Source: Chloroflexota bacterium
Lineage (GTDB): Bacteria > Chloroflexota > Anaerolineae > UBA4142
Direction of reading: 5' to 3'
Length of the DNA stretch: 64,000 bases
Assembly: GCA_023381515.1 (NCBI GenBank)
Contig: JAMCQI010000049.1
Location: 62,001-126,000 of the forward strand
A program made the translations under genes and the position numbers. Positions 42,095-51,300 of this stretch are shown one piece after another (within the stretch, counting starts at the first letter, position 1; the number at the start of each line of letters is the position of its first letter). Under the pieces are notes generated by a model that ran no database searches, had not been told where the DNA came from, and saw only the letters and a list, made by a program, of their open reading frames with translations.

Positions 42095-43758
42095 TGCTCG
42101 CTTCGGATTTGCGCGTTGGTATGAGAACGCCGGAGCAGTCTGTATCGCCACCGCTCACGCGACCCGCGCGGGACGGCATCAATCTGAGCGGGTACTTGCG
42201 CGACGAGAGCGGTTGGGGCGCAGCAGGGCGAGGGTACGCGAAAGCGCTGCAGCACCTTGGGATGCCGTTGGCCCTCAACGACTTTTCTGCCCTGACAAAC
42301 AATCGCTCCGAGGAGCGTGCCGGGTTCGATTTGCAGCACAGTAATCCTTACGACATCAATCTCGTCTGCGTGGACCCGAGCCAACACTTTGCTTTCCTAT
42401 CAGAAGCCGGCACCGCGTATTTCAAGGGACACTATAACATCGGCGGATGGGCGTGGGAGCTGCCCCGTTTTCCGGCCAATTGGTTCAACCGCTTTGGCTT
42501 TTATGACGAAATTTGGGTTACGACCTCCTTTGTCGCCAACGCGTTGGCTCCGGTAGCGCCTGTTCCTGTGGTGCGGATTCCCCCCGTGCTCGTGCCGGCG
42601 CGACTTGGATCACGCGACCGAGGGCGCGCGCTGATTCGAGCTCATCCTGACGAGTTCATCTTTCTCTTCATCTTTGATTTTCACAGCCATATGGAGCGCA
42701 AGAACCCTCTCGCCGTGGTGGATGCCTTCCGGTGCGCGTTTTCGCCGCAGGACTCTGTTCGTCTTGTCGTGAAATGCGTCAACGGCGCCTCCGACCCGCA
42801 GGGATTCGGCGAACTGCGCGAACGGGCTCGCGGATCGACCATCTCAGTGTTCGAGGGCTATTGGTCGGGAGAGGCAGTTCGCGATTTGGCGGCCGGCTGT
42901 GATGCCTTTGTTTCTCTCCACCGCTCGGAGGGTACGGGCTTGACCATATCGGATGCGATGGCTCTCGGCAAACCGGTCATTGCAACCGGCTGGTCCGGCA
43001 ACATGGATTTCATGAACATCGGCAACAGTTTCCCCGTCAAGTACGAGCTCGTCGAAATCGAGAACGGAGTGGGTCCCTACCGGGAAGGAGAGATCTGGGC
43101 AGAGCCCTCGGTGGAGCACGCGGCCCAATTAATGCGGCACGTTTTCGAGAACCGTGAGGATGCGGCGAAACGAGGCGAGGCTGCCCGGCGTGACATCCTC
43201 GCCTATTTTTCGGCGGCAAGCATTGCCGCGCGGATTCAAGAACGACTAAAAGCCGTCGCAGTGCACCGCGACTTGGCAGCGTTTAGGCACGCAACATGGT
43301 CGGCTTTTTTGAACTATGAGAATCTCGCCACCCAGATTCGCGACACCGTCCGCAGGGTCCTCCCACAGAAGAGTACGGTCGCCGTGGTGAGCAAGGGAGA
43401 CGACCGTTTGCTTCAACTCGACAAACGGCGCGCCTGGCACTTTCCGCAAACTCTAGCAGGCGATTACGCCGGCTACCACCCTGCCGACAGCGCGGCAGCG
43501 ATCCGACATCTGGAAGAACTGCGATCCAGGGGAGCGCGCTACCTCCTTTTCCCTGCAAGCGCCTTTTGGTGGCTCGACCACTATGCAGGATTCAAACGAC
43601 ATCTCGAGGGGGCCTATCGCTGTGTTTGGCGCGGGAAGGACTGTATCATCTACTGCCTGGACAGAGCCGAGACAAGAGGTAGAAACCGCATTCCGCTCGC
43701 GCGGCCTGCCGCTCCATCTGATTCTCGCACGAACAGGCCTGCGAGACTAACACTCTAG
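42091..43758 (+). CDS. GT4 glycosyltransferase with a C-terminal 'YAGYxPADS' module
   Basis: A 555-residue protein overlapping the exporter gene by ATGA. Residues about 25-390 are GT-B/GT4: INLSGYLRDESGWGAAGRGY, IGGWAWELPRFPANWFN, FIFDFHSHMERKNPLAVVDA and the EGTGLTISDAMALGKPVIAT acceptor/donor motif. Residues about 407-530 form a separate module also found in the next protein: VAVVSKGDDRLLQLD, RAWHFPQ, YAGYHPADSAAAIRHLEELR and YLLFPASAFWWLDHY. I do not know a name for the module; its conserved Asp, His and Trp residues look like a sugar- or ligand-binding site. Confidence 0.9.
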   Translation: MMLASDLRVGMRTPEQSVSPPLTRPARDGINLSGYLRDESGWGAAGRGYAKALQHLGMPLALNDFSALTNNRSEERAGFDLQHSNPYDINLVCVDPSQHFAFLSEAGTAYFKGHYNIGGWAWELPRFPANWFNRFGFYDEIWVTTSFVANALAPVAPVPVVRIPPVLVPARLGSRDRGRALIRAHPDEFIFLFIFDFHSHMERKNPLAVVDAFRCAFSPQDSVRLVVKCVNGASDPQGFGELRERARGSTISVFEGYWSGEAVRDLAAGCDAFVSLHRSEGTGLTISDAMALGKPVIATGWSGNMDFMNIGNSFPVKYELVEIENGVGPYREGEIWAEPSVEHAAQLMRHVFENREDAAKRGEAARRDILAYFSAASIAARIQERLKAVAVHRDLAAFRHATWSAFLNYENLATQIRDTVRRVLPQKSTVAVVSKGDDRLLQLDKRRAWHFPQTLAGDYAGYHPADSAAAIRHLEELRSRGARYLLFPASAFWWLDHYAGFKRHLEGAYRCVWRGKDCIIYCLDRAETRGRNRIPLARPAAPSDSRTNRPARLTL

Positions 43759-43768
43759 GAGAAAGCTT

Positions 43769-44482
43769 ATGGATGGACTTGACGGCGACATGAATTCGAT
43801 TCCGGAGGCCATGGACAACCTTTCCCAAAGGGAAGAGGAATTGCGCGCCCTGATGTTGTCCGCGACTCAGCAGTGGTCGCGACGTGAACAGGCGATTCAA
43901 GCGGCGCTCGAGAGTCTCGAATCCAGGGTGACCGCGGTCCAGGCCGAACAGAAAACAACGGGCGATGCGGCCGTGGCAAAGGCAGTCGCGATTTCCAACG
44001 AGTATACAGAGTATCAAAACCTGATAACCCGAGTCCGAAACGTCGTGAATCGCACGCTGCCCCGGGACGCTACGGTCATCGTGGTCAGCAAGGGGGACAA
44101 TGAACTGCTCAAGTTGGAAGGAAGAAACGCCTGGCACTTTCCGCAGAACGAACGCGGCACCTATGCCGGGTACTATCCCGCCGACAGTGTCCAGGCCATC
44201 ACGCAGCTTGAGGCTCTCCGGTTAAAGGGGGGCAGGTACCTCGTCTTTCCGCGAACCGCCTTGTGGTGGCTGGAGCACTATCGCGAGTTCAGAGAACACC
44301 TGCAAGCTCACTACCGGGTTGTGTGCGGACCCGACGATACATGCCTCATTTATTCGCTCGAGCCGCCTGCGCATTCACCTTCGGACGCGCCGCGCGCCGC
44401 GGCAAGTAAATCGCAGGCACGCCGCAAGCGCACCGCGCCGCACAGGCCTGCCAGGAAAAGCGGAGCCAAAGCGAAATCATGA
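43769..44482 (+). CDS. Coiled-coil protein carrying the 'YAGYxPADS' module
   Basis: A 237-residue protein with RBS AGGAGAAAG before the ATG. Residues about 10-80 are a charged helical coiled coil (DNLSQREEELRALMLSATQQ, ALESLESRVTAVQAEQKT). Residues about 88-195 duplicate the C-terminal module of the upstream GT4: VIVVSKGDNELLKLE, NAWHFPQ, YAGYYPADSVQAITQLEALR, YLVFPRTALWWLEHY. The tail is Lys/Arg-rich (SQARRKRTAPHRPARKSGAK). No catalytic GT domain is present, so it may be a scaffold, or regulate the GT4. Confidence 0.85.
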   Translation: MDGLDGDMNSIPEAMDNLSQREEELRALMLSATQQWSRREQAIQAALESLESRVTAVQAEQKTTGDAAVAKAVAISNEYTEYQNLITRVRNVVNRTLPRDATVIVVSKGDNELLKLEGRNAWHFPQNERGTYAGYYPADSVQAITQLEALRLKGGRYLVFPRTALWWLEHYREFREHLQAHYRVVCGPDDTCLIYSLEPPAHSPSDAPRAAASKSQARRKRTAPHRPARKSGAKAKS

Positions 44483-45639
44483 CGACCATCATCGTCAGCG
44501 GCGTTATCGCCAACAAGTATCTGAACGGCGGCAACGCCTGGGTGGTGCTCACCTGGGTCCGCGGTCTCCAACGGCTGGGCTGCCAAGTACATTTTGTGGA
44601 ACAGCTTTTGCCGCGGGACTGCATCGACCCGTATGGCCGTCCGGCCGGGTTCCAAGACTCGATCAACCTGGCATTTTTCAACCACGTGACCGAGACCTTT
44701 GGCCTGCGAAAAACGGCGACCTGCATCTTTTTCAACGGTCCTCACACGTTTGGGCTGACAATCGCCGAATTGAGCGACCTGTTCGAGTCGGCGGACCTGC
44801 TCGTCAATATTTCCGGGCATCTGACGCTCGAATCACTTTTGCGGCGGATCAAGAGAAAGGCCTATCTCGACCTGGATCCCGGCTACACCCAGATCTGGCA
44901 CGCGAACGGCGACGACGCACGGCTCCCGGGCCATGACCTTTACTTTACACTCGGCGAGAACGTCGGGACGGCGAACTGCCGCATTCCGACCAACGGCATT
45001 GACTGGATTCCCATGCGCCCGCCCGTCCTACTGGACGAATGGCCATTCGTCGGCGCCATCAAGGCAGACCGATTCACGACGATTGCCAGTTGGCGCGGGG
45101 CTTTTGGTCGCGTGCAATGGGGAGACAAGCTCTTTGGACAAAAAGCACACGAGTTCCGCAAGTTCATCGAATTGCCGCGGCGCGTTCCGCATGAATTTGA
45201 GATTGCACTGGATATTCACCCGGCCGAGATCCAAGACTGGGGAAGGCTGCTGGATTTCGGTTGGCACCTGGTTAATCCGCGCATGGTCGCTTCCGACCCG
45301 ATCCGTTTTCGCGAGTATGTTCAAGCCTCTGGCGCAGAGTTTTCCGTCGCCCAAGGCATCTATGTCGAAACCCAGTCGGGTTGGTTCAGCGATCGTACGG
45401 TCCGCTATCTCGCTTCCGGCAAGCCCGCACTCGTGCAGGACACCGGCTTTCAAAGCGACTATGCCTCCGCCGGAGGGCTGGTGCCTTTCCGGACACTCGA
45501 CGAGGCGGCCGCGGGCGCAGAGCAAATTACGAGAGAGTATTCGGCCCACTGCCGCGCCGCGCGGGTCGTGGCGGAGCAGTACTTTGACTCGGATAAGGTG
45601 CTCGCTCGGTTTCTGGAACAAGCCGGGCTGGGCAGTTGA
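44479..45639 (+). CDS. Glycosyltransferase-like GT-B protein, free paralogue A of the exporter-fused domain
   Basis: A 386-residue protein coupled to the previous gene by ATGA. It begins TTIIVSGVIANKYLNGGNAW, with the GT-B-like first strand and glycine loop, then KAYLDLDPGYTQIWHANGDD and, near the C-terminus, QSGWFSDRTVRYLASGKPAL with VQDTGF. The same order of motifs occurs in the exporter fusion (about residues 635-1020) and in the protein at 51297. The fold suggests sugar transfer; no characterised homologue is recalled, so catalysis is inferred. Confidence 0.85.
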   Translation: MTTIIVSGVIANKYLNGGNAWVVLTWVRGLQRLGCQVHFVEQLLPRDCIDPYGRPAGFQDSINLAFFNHVTETFGLRKTATCIFFNGPHTFGLTIAELSDLFESADLLVNISGHLTLESLLRRIKRKAYLDLDPGYTQIWHANGDDARLPGHDLYFTLGENVGTANCRIPTNGIDWIPMRPPVLLDEWPFVGAIKADRFTTIASWRGAFGRVQWGDKLFGQKAHEFRKFIELPRRVPHEFEIALDIHPAEIQDWGRLLDFGWHLVNPRMVASDPIRFREYVQASGAEFSVAQGIYVETQSGWFSDRTVRYLASGKPALVQDTGFQSDYASAGGLVPFRTLDEAAAGAEQITREYSAHCRAARVVAEQYFDSDKVLARFLEQAGLGS

Positions 45640-45651
45640 GGGAATCTAGAG

Positions 45652-47094
45652 ATGGCAAGCTTGAATTTGGATAACTTGATGGAAGCCGGTACAAGCGCGG
45701 ATATCGACAAGATCATGTCTGAAATTCGCGCGCAGGTGCAAAGTGAAGCGACCAGCCCTCCGGGGCCGACGCCGATACAAGCTCCCACCGCGGAACTGGC
45801 CCCACCCATGGCAACAGGCGATGCGCTCAAGGCCCAGGCGGAGTTTAATCACGACCTGATGAGCACACTCAGAATGCTCGGCGCGGAAGTGTCAGCTCTT
45901 CGGGCTGACCTGGCGCAGGTGCGGGAACAGCAGAGGGCGGCCACGGAGCTGGACCAAGCGGTTCAGGAGAGCTTGGCGCGTGGCCAAAGCGACTGGACCC
46001 GAGCGGAGCAAGGCCTGGCGGAACTGAGACGTGTAGTCACGGCCGAGCAGGAAGAATCTCGTAGGCAGCAGTATGAGCAGATCCGGATCGCCGCTCAGCG
46101 GGCAGAGCGTGTCCGCGAGCTCCAAGTTGTGCTGGATGCCACCGGCAAGCGGATCGACTTTGTTGCCGGGCGCACGCATGACGCGGAACAGAGCCTGGAA
46201 CAACTCCACGGCCGCGTGGAGGGTGAGGTGCTCATGCGCGCCGACCTTTCCGCCCGGATCGCAACGCTCGACCACAAACTCGATACACTCGCCGTGCACC
46301 GAACAAAGGACCAAGGGCAAATCGACGACCGGTTCGACGCGCTCACCATGCGATTGCTGCGCGCCGAACGTGTTGCGCGGAACAAGGCGGCCTTGAACGC
46401 TCCCAGTGCCAATGCCGAGGCGAACGATAAAGCGGCCGAGAGCACAGCAGGCAACTCGCAGCTCCCCTTTGACTATTTCATGTTTGCGCTAAAGTATCGC
46501 GGCTCGCCGACCAGCGTCCGCGCGCGCCAGGCCGCCTACGTCGACCTCTTCCGCGGGCGTGGACATGTTCTCGACCTGGGGTGCGGACGCGGCGAATTCC
46601 TCGAGCTTGTTTCGGCGAACGGCATCCGCGCGACCGGAGTCGACGCGGATCAGGACATGGTGGAGTTCAGCCGCGAACGGGGATTGAACGTCGTGCATGC
46701 CGACCTTTTCGAATATCTTAAAGAGTTGCAGCCTTCCAGCCTGGATGGCATTTTCGCGGCACAGGTCATCGAACACCTGCCACCTGAGCAGGTTCGGCTG
46801 CTGATTAACCTTTGCAGCCAGAGACTGGGAACCGGCGGCTTGCTTGTGCTCGAAACCGTCAATCCGCTGTGCCCATCCGCGCTGAGCAACTTTTGGATGG
46901 ATCCAACCCACATCCGGCCCGTGCCGCCGAAATTGCTCACTTTTCTGCTCGAAGAAGCAGGGTTTTTGTTACAAGCCCTGAGGTTCGAGTCACCCGTGGA
47001 GCAGAGCGCGGCCGCGCCGCGCATGGAGACCCTGGAATGGCCAGCCGAAATCGACCAGTATCAAGACTATGCCGCGATCGCGCGCCTGCGGTGA
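45652..47094 (+). CDS. SAM-dependent methyltransferase with a long N-terminal coiled coil (chain-terminator-like)
   Basis: A 480-residue protein. Residues about 60-250 are heptad-like coiled coil (LRADLAQVREQQRAATELDQ, RRQQYEQIRIAAQRAERVRE). The methyltransferase follows: FDYFMFALKYRGSPTSVRAR, HVLDLGCGRGEFLELV (motif I, near residue 305), ATGVDADQDMVEF, IFAAQVIEHLPPEQVRLLIN and NFWMDPTHIRPVPP. WbdD, which caps E. coli O9a chains and uses a coiled coil as a molecular ruler, joins similar parts in a different order together with a kinase. Here the kinase could be the separate APH-fold protein at 52439. Capping function is inference. Confidence 0.87.
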   Translation: MASLNLDNLMEAGTSADIDKIMSEIRAQVQSEATSPPGPTPIQAPTAELAPPMATGDALKAQAEFNHDLMSTLRMLGAEVSALRADLAQVREQQRAATELDQAVQESLARGQSDWTRAEQGLAELRRVVTAEQEESRRQQYEQIRIAAQRAERVRELQVVLDATGKRIDFVAGRTHDAEQSLEQLHGRVEGEVLMRADLSARIATLDHKLDTLAVHRTKDQGQIDDRFDALTMRLLRAERVARNKAALNAPSANAEANDKAAESTAGNSQLPFDYFMFALKYRGSPTSVRARQAAYVDLFRGRGHVLDLGCGRGEFLELVSANGIRATGVDADQDMVEFSRERGLNVVHADLFEYLKELQPSSLDGIFAAQVIEHLPPEQVRLLINLCSQRLGTGGLLVLETVNPLCPSALSNFWMDPTHIRPVPPKLLTFLLEEAGFLLQALRFESPVEQSAAAPRMETLEWPAEIDQYQDYAAIARLR

Positions 47095-47122
47095 TCGCAC
47101 TCGATCCGGGACACGAGTTAAA

Positions 47123-50100
47123 ATGAAGATAGCCGTCGTCACGGCACAGATGAAATCCGGTGAAAGAGGGGGCGCCGAAAATCTGTACTTGGGATTGGTG
47201 GAAGCACTGCGCCGCGCCGGACACGCGGCAGACCAGATCGTGGTACCGGTCGACGAGTCCAGCTTTGACGCCATCTTGAGTTCGTATGCACGCTGCTATG
47301 ACCTCGATCTAAGCGCGTATGACCTCGTCGTCTCGACCAAGGCTCCGACCTACATGGTCCGTCACCCCAACCATGTTTCCTACCTCCTTCACACGATCCG
47401 CGTCTTTTACGACATGTTCGAGCGCGAGTTTGGCTCGGGCACGCCCGAACTGCACAAGCAGCGCGAGGTCATTCATCTCCTCGACAAGCTCGGCCTGCAT
47501 CCGGACCGTGTGCGAGCGCATTTTGCCAATGGCTGGCAGACCATTTACCGCTTGTACGATGCAGACCCGTTTTGGCGCGGGGTCGGATTTCGAGCCCTGC
47601 ATCATCCCCCCGCGCTCGCCGGCTTTCGCGCACCGCGGCCCGGCGAATATGTATTCCTGCCGGGTCGACTGCATCGCTGGAAAAGGGCCGATCTCGTCAT
47701 CCGCGCCGTGAGATCTCTGAAACGAGATATCCAGCTCAAGATCTCGGGCACGGGCGAAGACGAACCGATGTTGCGAGAACTGGCGGCGGCCGACCCGCGC
47801 ATCGAATTCCTGGGCCAAGTCTCGGATGGCGAATTGCTGGACCTGTACGCGGGCGCCTTGGTCGTCCCTTTTGTACCGCTTTATGAGGACTATGGCCTCG
47901 TCACCGTCGAAGCTTTCCTGAGCCAAAAACCTGTCATCACCTGTGTGGATTCGGGCGAGCCGGCGCGGCTCGTAAAGGACTCGGAAACGGGTTTCATTGT
48001 CGAACCGAGTCCGCAAGCGCTTGCAGACCGGATCGAGTTCTTGAGCGAGCATCCTCTGGAGGCGGCCGCCATGGGCAGAAAGGGTCACGCCTCTGTCCAA
48101 GACATCAATTGGGAATCGCTTTCCAATGCCCTGGTGGGCGCCCCTCCCGACAGTCGGCAGTCCCCGGTGGTCACCGCAGCGAAGGCGCAAGACCAAGACG
48201 CGCCCACCAAGACTGAATGCCGGGTGACCGTGCTGGATATGCAGCCTATCGATCCTCCGGTCGGTGGCGGGCGCCAGCGCCTCCTCGGCCTTTATCACGC
48301 CCTGGGAGAGGATATGCCGACGACGTATGTCGGCACCTACGATTGGCCGGGCGAAAAATATCGCCGCTACCGGCACAGCGCAACACTGGAGGAAATCACA
48401 ATCCCGCTCGGAGACGCTCATTTTTCGGCGGCGGCGGAGTGGCAGGCTCGGGCCGGCGGCAAGAACGTCGTCGACGTTTCCTTCGACTTGCTAGCGCATC
48501 TTTCTCCGGACTATGCCAACGCGGCCCGAGCGCAGACCGGCGAGGCCGACATCGTCGTCTTTTCACATCCGTGGATCTATCCGCAGGTGAAGCAAGAGCT
48601 CCGCGCGCACCCACAGCTCGTCGTCTACGACGCGCACAACGTCGAGGGATTGCTGCGCACGACTCTCCTCGACGACGGTGCGTTCGGCACGCAGATGGCC
48701 AGGCACGTCATCGCGCTCGAGCACGAGCTTTGCCAATCGGCGGATCTGATACTGGCCTGTTCGCACCAGGACCGCGAACTCTTCCACCAGTTTTACGGCA
48801 TCCCATATGCCAAGATCCTCGTCGTGCCGAACGGGACGTTTACGAGGTCAATAGTGCCGTCCGACGAACGGCAGAGGCAGGAGCTAAAGAACAAGCTTGG
48901 GCTCGGCCCGGGCCCGGTCGCCGTCTTTCTCGGCAGCATCTATCCGCCGAACGTCCAGGCCGCCGAGTTCATCGACGTGTCACTTGCACCGGCTCTGCCG
49001 GAGGTCACATTTGTAATCTGTGGCGATGTCGGCACGGCACTCTCGCCAGACCAAATCGCGCCCAACGTCCGGGTGACAGGGCGGCTCGCCGAATCAGAGA
49101 AACGCGATTACTTTCGGTCCGCCGAGATCGCCCTCAATCCCATGTTCTCCGGCTCCGGGACCAACGTCAAGATGTTCGACTTTATGGCGGCGGGCCTCGC
49201 GATTGTGACTACGGAAGTGGGTGCCCGCGGCATCCGATCCGCTGCCGACACGCCGCACGAGGTCTGTCCGGCATCCGAATTCGCCCCCACGATACGCAGG
49301 CTGCTGGCGGACGGCAAGCGGGCTGAGGAACTGCGCCAGTCGGCGCGCCGAGCCGTGGAAGAGGTGTACTCTTGGGAGAGAATCTCGGCGCAGGCAGGGC
49401 GGCTACTGCGCAGAGCTTTTTTCAAGCTCCACGAGCCACGGCCCTTTTTCAGCGTTCTCATTCCAACCTACGAGCGACAAGAACTTCTCGCGCGCGTGCT
49501 GGAGGGTTTGCGCTCCCAGACCTATCGTGATTTCGAAGTCATCGTCGTCGATCAGAGCCAGGAGCCCTGGAAGGGCTATGCCGCGTACTCCGACCTCGAC
49601 CTTTTCTATGTCCACACGGACGTCAGGGGTGTGGTGAATGCCCGCAACTCGGCGGCCGGCGCGGCACGTGGGAATGTCCTTGCCTTTACAGACGACGATT
49701 GCCAGCCTCTCCCAGATTGGCTGGCATCCGCCGCCCGCTATTTCGCACGGCGCGGCGTCGTGGGCGTCGAAGGATTGATCCTCTCCGACAGGCGGGATGA
49801 CCCCAATTATCGGGCGGTCACCAACTCCGGGTTCGAAGGGAGGGGGTTCATGACGGCCAATTTCTTTTTGCGGCGTGAAACGTTCATGGCGCTGGATGGA
49901 TTCGACGACCGCTTTGACCATCCCCATTTCCGCGAGGACACCGATCTCGGCTGGCGAGCGCTGGAATGCGGCGAAATCCCCTTCGGCCGCGACGTGCGCG
50001 TCTACCATCCCCCGCACCTCAGGGATGTCGAACGCGAGAGCCACGCAGAGCGCAATCGCTTTTTCGAAAAGGATGCGCTCCTCCTCGCCAAGCACCCCGA

Positions 50101-50626
50101 GCGCTACCGGGCGCTCTTTTTCGACGAGGGCCATTACTTGCACACCGAGGGCTTTAGCGAACATTTCCTGAGAGGGGCGGAAAAGTACCGCGTGCCACTC
50201 GACGACCTCTTTCGCTATCTGCTGAGGCCGAAAAAGGACGGCGATAGGGCGAAGGATGTGCCCAAGCTGCGGGCCACGCTCGAGCCGCGTGCAAGTCAAT
50301 TCCAAGCACACCGGGGACAGACCGTCTTTGTGCCGGTACGCGTCGTGAACCGGTCGAACATTCCGTTCGTCGAGCGCGGCGCTCTATTTGGACTTTCTTA
50401 CCATCTCCGAAAAGCGGATGGCAAGATGCTTCAATTCGATAACCCGCGGAGTTATTTGAGCGAGCCGCTGCGACCGGGGGAAGAAAGAATTATCGAGCTC
50501 CCCATCGTAGCGCCTCATCAGCAAGGCACCTACCAGGCCGAGATTGACATGGTCTGGGAAGGCTTGTGCTGGTTCAAGCGAACCGGCAATGCGACCAGTC
50601 TCGTGCGTCTGACGGTCTGCGAATGA
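47123..50626 (+). CDS. Triple glycosyltransferase (GT4-GT4-GT2) with a C-terminal beta-sandwich
   Basis: A 1167-residue protein from ATG 47123; the frame upstream overlaps the methyltransferase. Residues 1-350 are GT4 (MKSGERGGAENLYLGLVEAL, YVFLPGRLHRWKRADLVI, YEDYGLVTVEAFLSQKPVIT). Residues about 366-760 are a second GT4 (DPPVGGGRQRLLGLYHALG, VFLGSIYPPNVQAAEF, FSGSGTNVKMFDFMAAGLAI). Residues about 774-1000 are GT2 (FSVLIPTYERQELLARVLEG, FTDDDCQPLPDW, DRFDHPHFREDTDLGWRAL). Residues about 1050-1167 are a Wzt-C-like sandwich (VPVRVVNRSNIPF, EIDMVWEGLCWFKRTG). Three transfer steps may be performed by one polypeptide with its own glycan-binding end. Confidence 0.9.
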   Translation: MKIAVVTAQMKSGERGGAENLYLGLVEALRRAGHAADQIVVPVDESSFDAILSSYARCYDLDLSAYDLVVSTKAPTYMVRHPNHVSYLLHTIRVFYDMFEREFGSGTPELHKQREVIHLLDKLGLHPDRVRAHFANGWQTIYRLYDADPFWRGVGFRALHHPPALAGFRAPRPGEYVFLPGRLHRWKRADLVIRAVRSLKRDIQLKISGTGEDEPMLRELAAADPRIEFLGQVSDGELLDLYAGALVVPFVPLYEDYGLVTVEAFLSQKPVITCVDSGEPARLVKDSETGFIVEPSPQALADRIEFLSEHPLEAAAMGRKGHASVQDINWESLSNALVGAPPDSRQSPVVTAAKAQDQDAPTKTECRVTVLDMQPIDPPVGGGRQRLLGLYHALGEDMPTTYVGTYDWPGEKYRRYRHSATLEEITIPLGDAHFSAAAEWQARAGGKNVVDVSFDLLAHLSPDYANAARAQTGEADIVVFSHPWIYPQVKQELRAHPQLVVYDAHNVEGLLRTTLLDDGAFGTQMARHVIALEHELCQSADLILACSHQDRELFHQFYGIPYAKILVVPNGTFTRSIVPSDERQRQELKNKLGLGPGPVAVFLGSIYPPNVQAAEFIDVSLAPALPEVTFVICGDVGTALSPDQIAPNVRVTGRLAESEKRDYFRSAEIALNPMFSGSGTNVKMFDFMAAGLAIVTTEVGARGIRSAADTPHEVCPASEFAPTIRRLLADGKRAEELRQSARRAVEEVYSWERISAQAGRLLRRAFFKLHEPRPFFSVLIPTYERQELLARVLEGLRSQTYRDFEVIVVDQSQEPWKGYAAYSDLDLFYVHTDVRGVVNARNSAAGAARGNVLAFTDDDCQPLPDWLASAARYFARRGVVGVEGLILSDRRDDPNYRAVTNSGFEGRGFMTANFFLRRETFMALDGFDDRFDHPHFREDTDLGWRALECGEIPFGRDVRVYHPPHLRDVERESHAERNRFFEKDALLLAKHPERYRALFFDEGHYLHTEGFSEHFLRGAEKYRVPLDDLFRYLLRPKKDGDRAKDVPKLRATLEPRASQFQAHRGQTVFVPVRVVNRSNIPFVERGALFGLSYHLRKADGKMLQFDNPRSYLSEPLRPGEERIIELPIVAPHQQGTYQAEIDMVWEGLCWFKRTGNATSLVRLTVCE

Positions 50627-50679
50627 AGAGCGCAGGTTGACGATTTGCCGGACGAACACCTTTCTCGAGGAGTCTTATT

Positions 50680-51300
50680 TTGTACGATGCTTTTATCGGC
50701 TTGGGCGGCAGTTGTCAGATCGCGCATCAGCTTGAGGTGAACAAGCTCAAGGGCCCCAGCCTGCCGTTCGATTGGGTGGTCCCGCCTTTTTCGAGCATAC
50801 ACACTTTGATTGAAAACAATTTTGCCGACCTGTTGCTAAAGGAAAATACCGTACTGGTACAGGATGATGGGGCGGGATGGAATGTGCTAGACCGCAAATA
50901 CCGGATCCGTTTTCTGCACGACTTTCCACTCGATCTCGATTTTATGCGAGCGTATGACGAGGTCAGAGCCAAATACGAGCGGCGCTCCCGACGTCTGCTA
51001 GAACTGCTGGACTCGTCCCGGCGCGTGCTCTTGATACGGTTGGATATCACCCGCGAGGAGGCAGAGGCATTTGACGACATGCTCCGAATCCGGTTCCCAC
51101 GACTCCGCTACCACCTTCTCGCGCTCGGCAGCACTCCCGAAATTCGACCCGACTGGGGACTGCTCAGGGTGAGCAACCTCTTCCTCCCACAGCCCGTCCC
51201 TTATCATTGGGCCGAGCTCGATTTAGTTTGGGAAGGCATGCTGTGGCTCAAGGAAAAGGGTAGTCCGACGAGTACCATACAACTCATCGTTAACGGATGA
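50680..51300 (+). CDS. DUF1796 (papain-like cysteine peptidase fold) protein with a Wzt-C-like terminal strand pair
   Basis: A 206-residue protein starting at TTG 50680, supported by GAGGAG 7 nt upstream. DAFIGLGGSCQIAHQLEVNK and SLPFDWVVPPFSSIHTLIEN are the DUF1796 signature, with candidate catalytic Cys near residue 12; the family is predicted, not shown, to be peptidase-like and is frequent in surface-glycan loci. The last 27 residues (ELDLVWEGMLWLKEKGSPTS onward) match the end of the beta-sandwich in the upstream protein, but the rest of that domain is missing, which suggests a deletion or fusion event. Confidence 0.8.
   Translation: MYDAFIGLGGSCQIAHQLEVNKLKGPSLPFDWVVPPFSSIHTLIENNFADLLLKENTVLVQDDGAGWNVLDRKYRIRFLHDFPLDLDFMRAYDEVRAKYERRSRRLLELLDSSRRVLLIRLDITREEAEAFDDMLRIRFPRLRYHLLALGSTPEIRPDWGLLRVSNLFLPQPVPYHWAELDLVWEGMLWLKEKGSPTSTIQLIVNG

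Noticed and set aside
48217..49326. 369-codon frame inside the triple glycosyltransferase gene
   Set aside because: Alternative frame of a gene with clear GT4 motifs; Arg-rich translation without domains.
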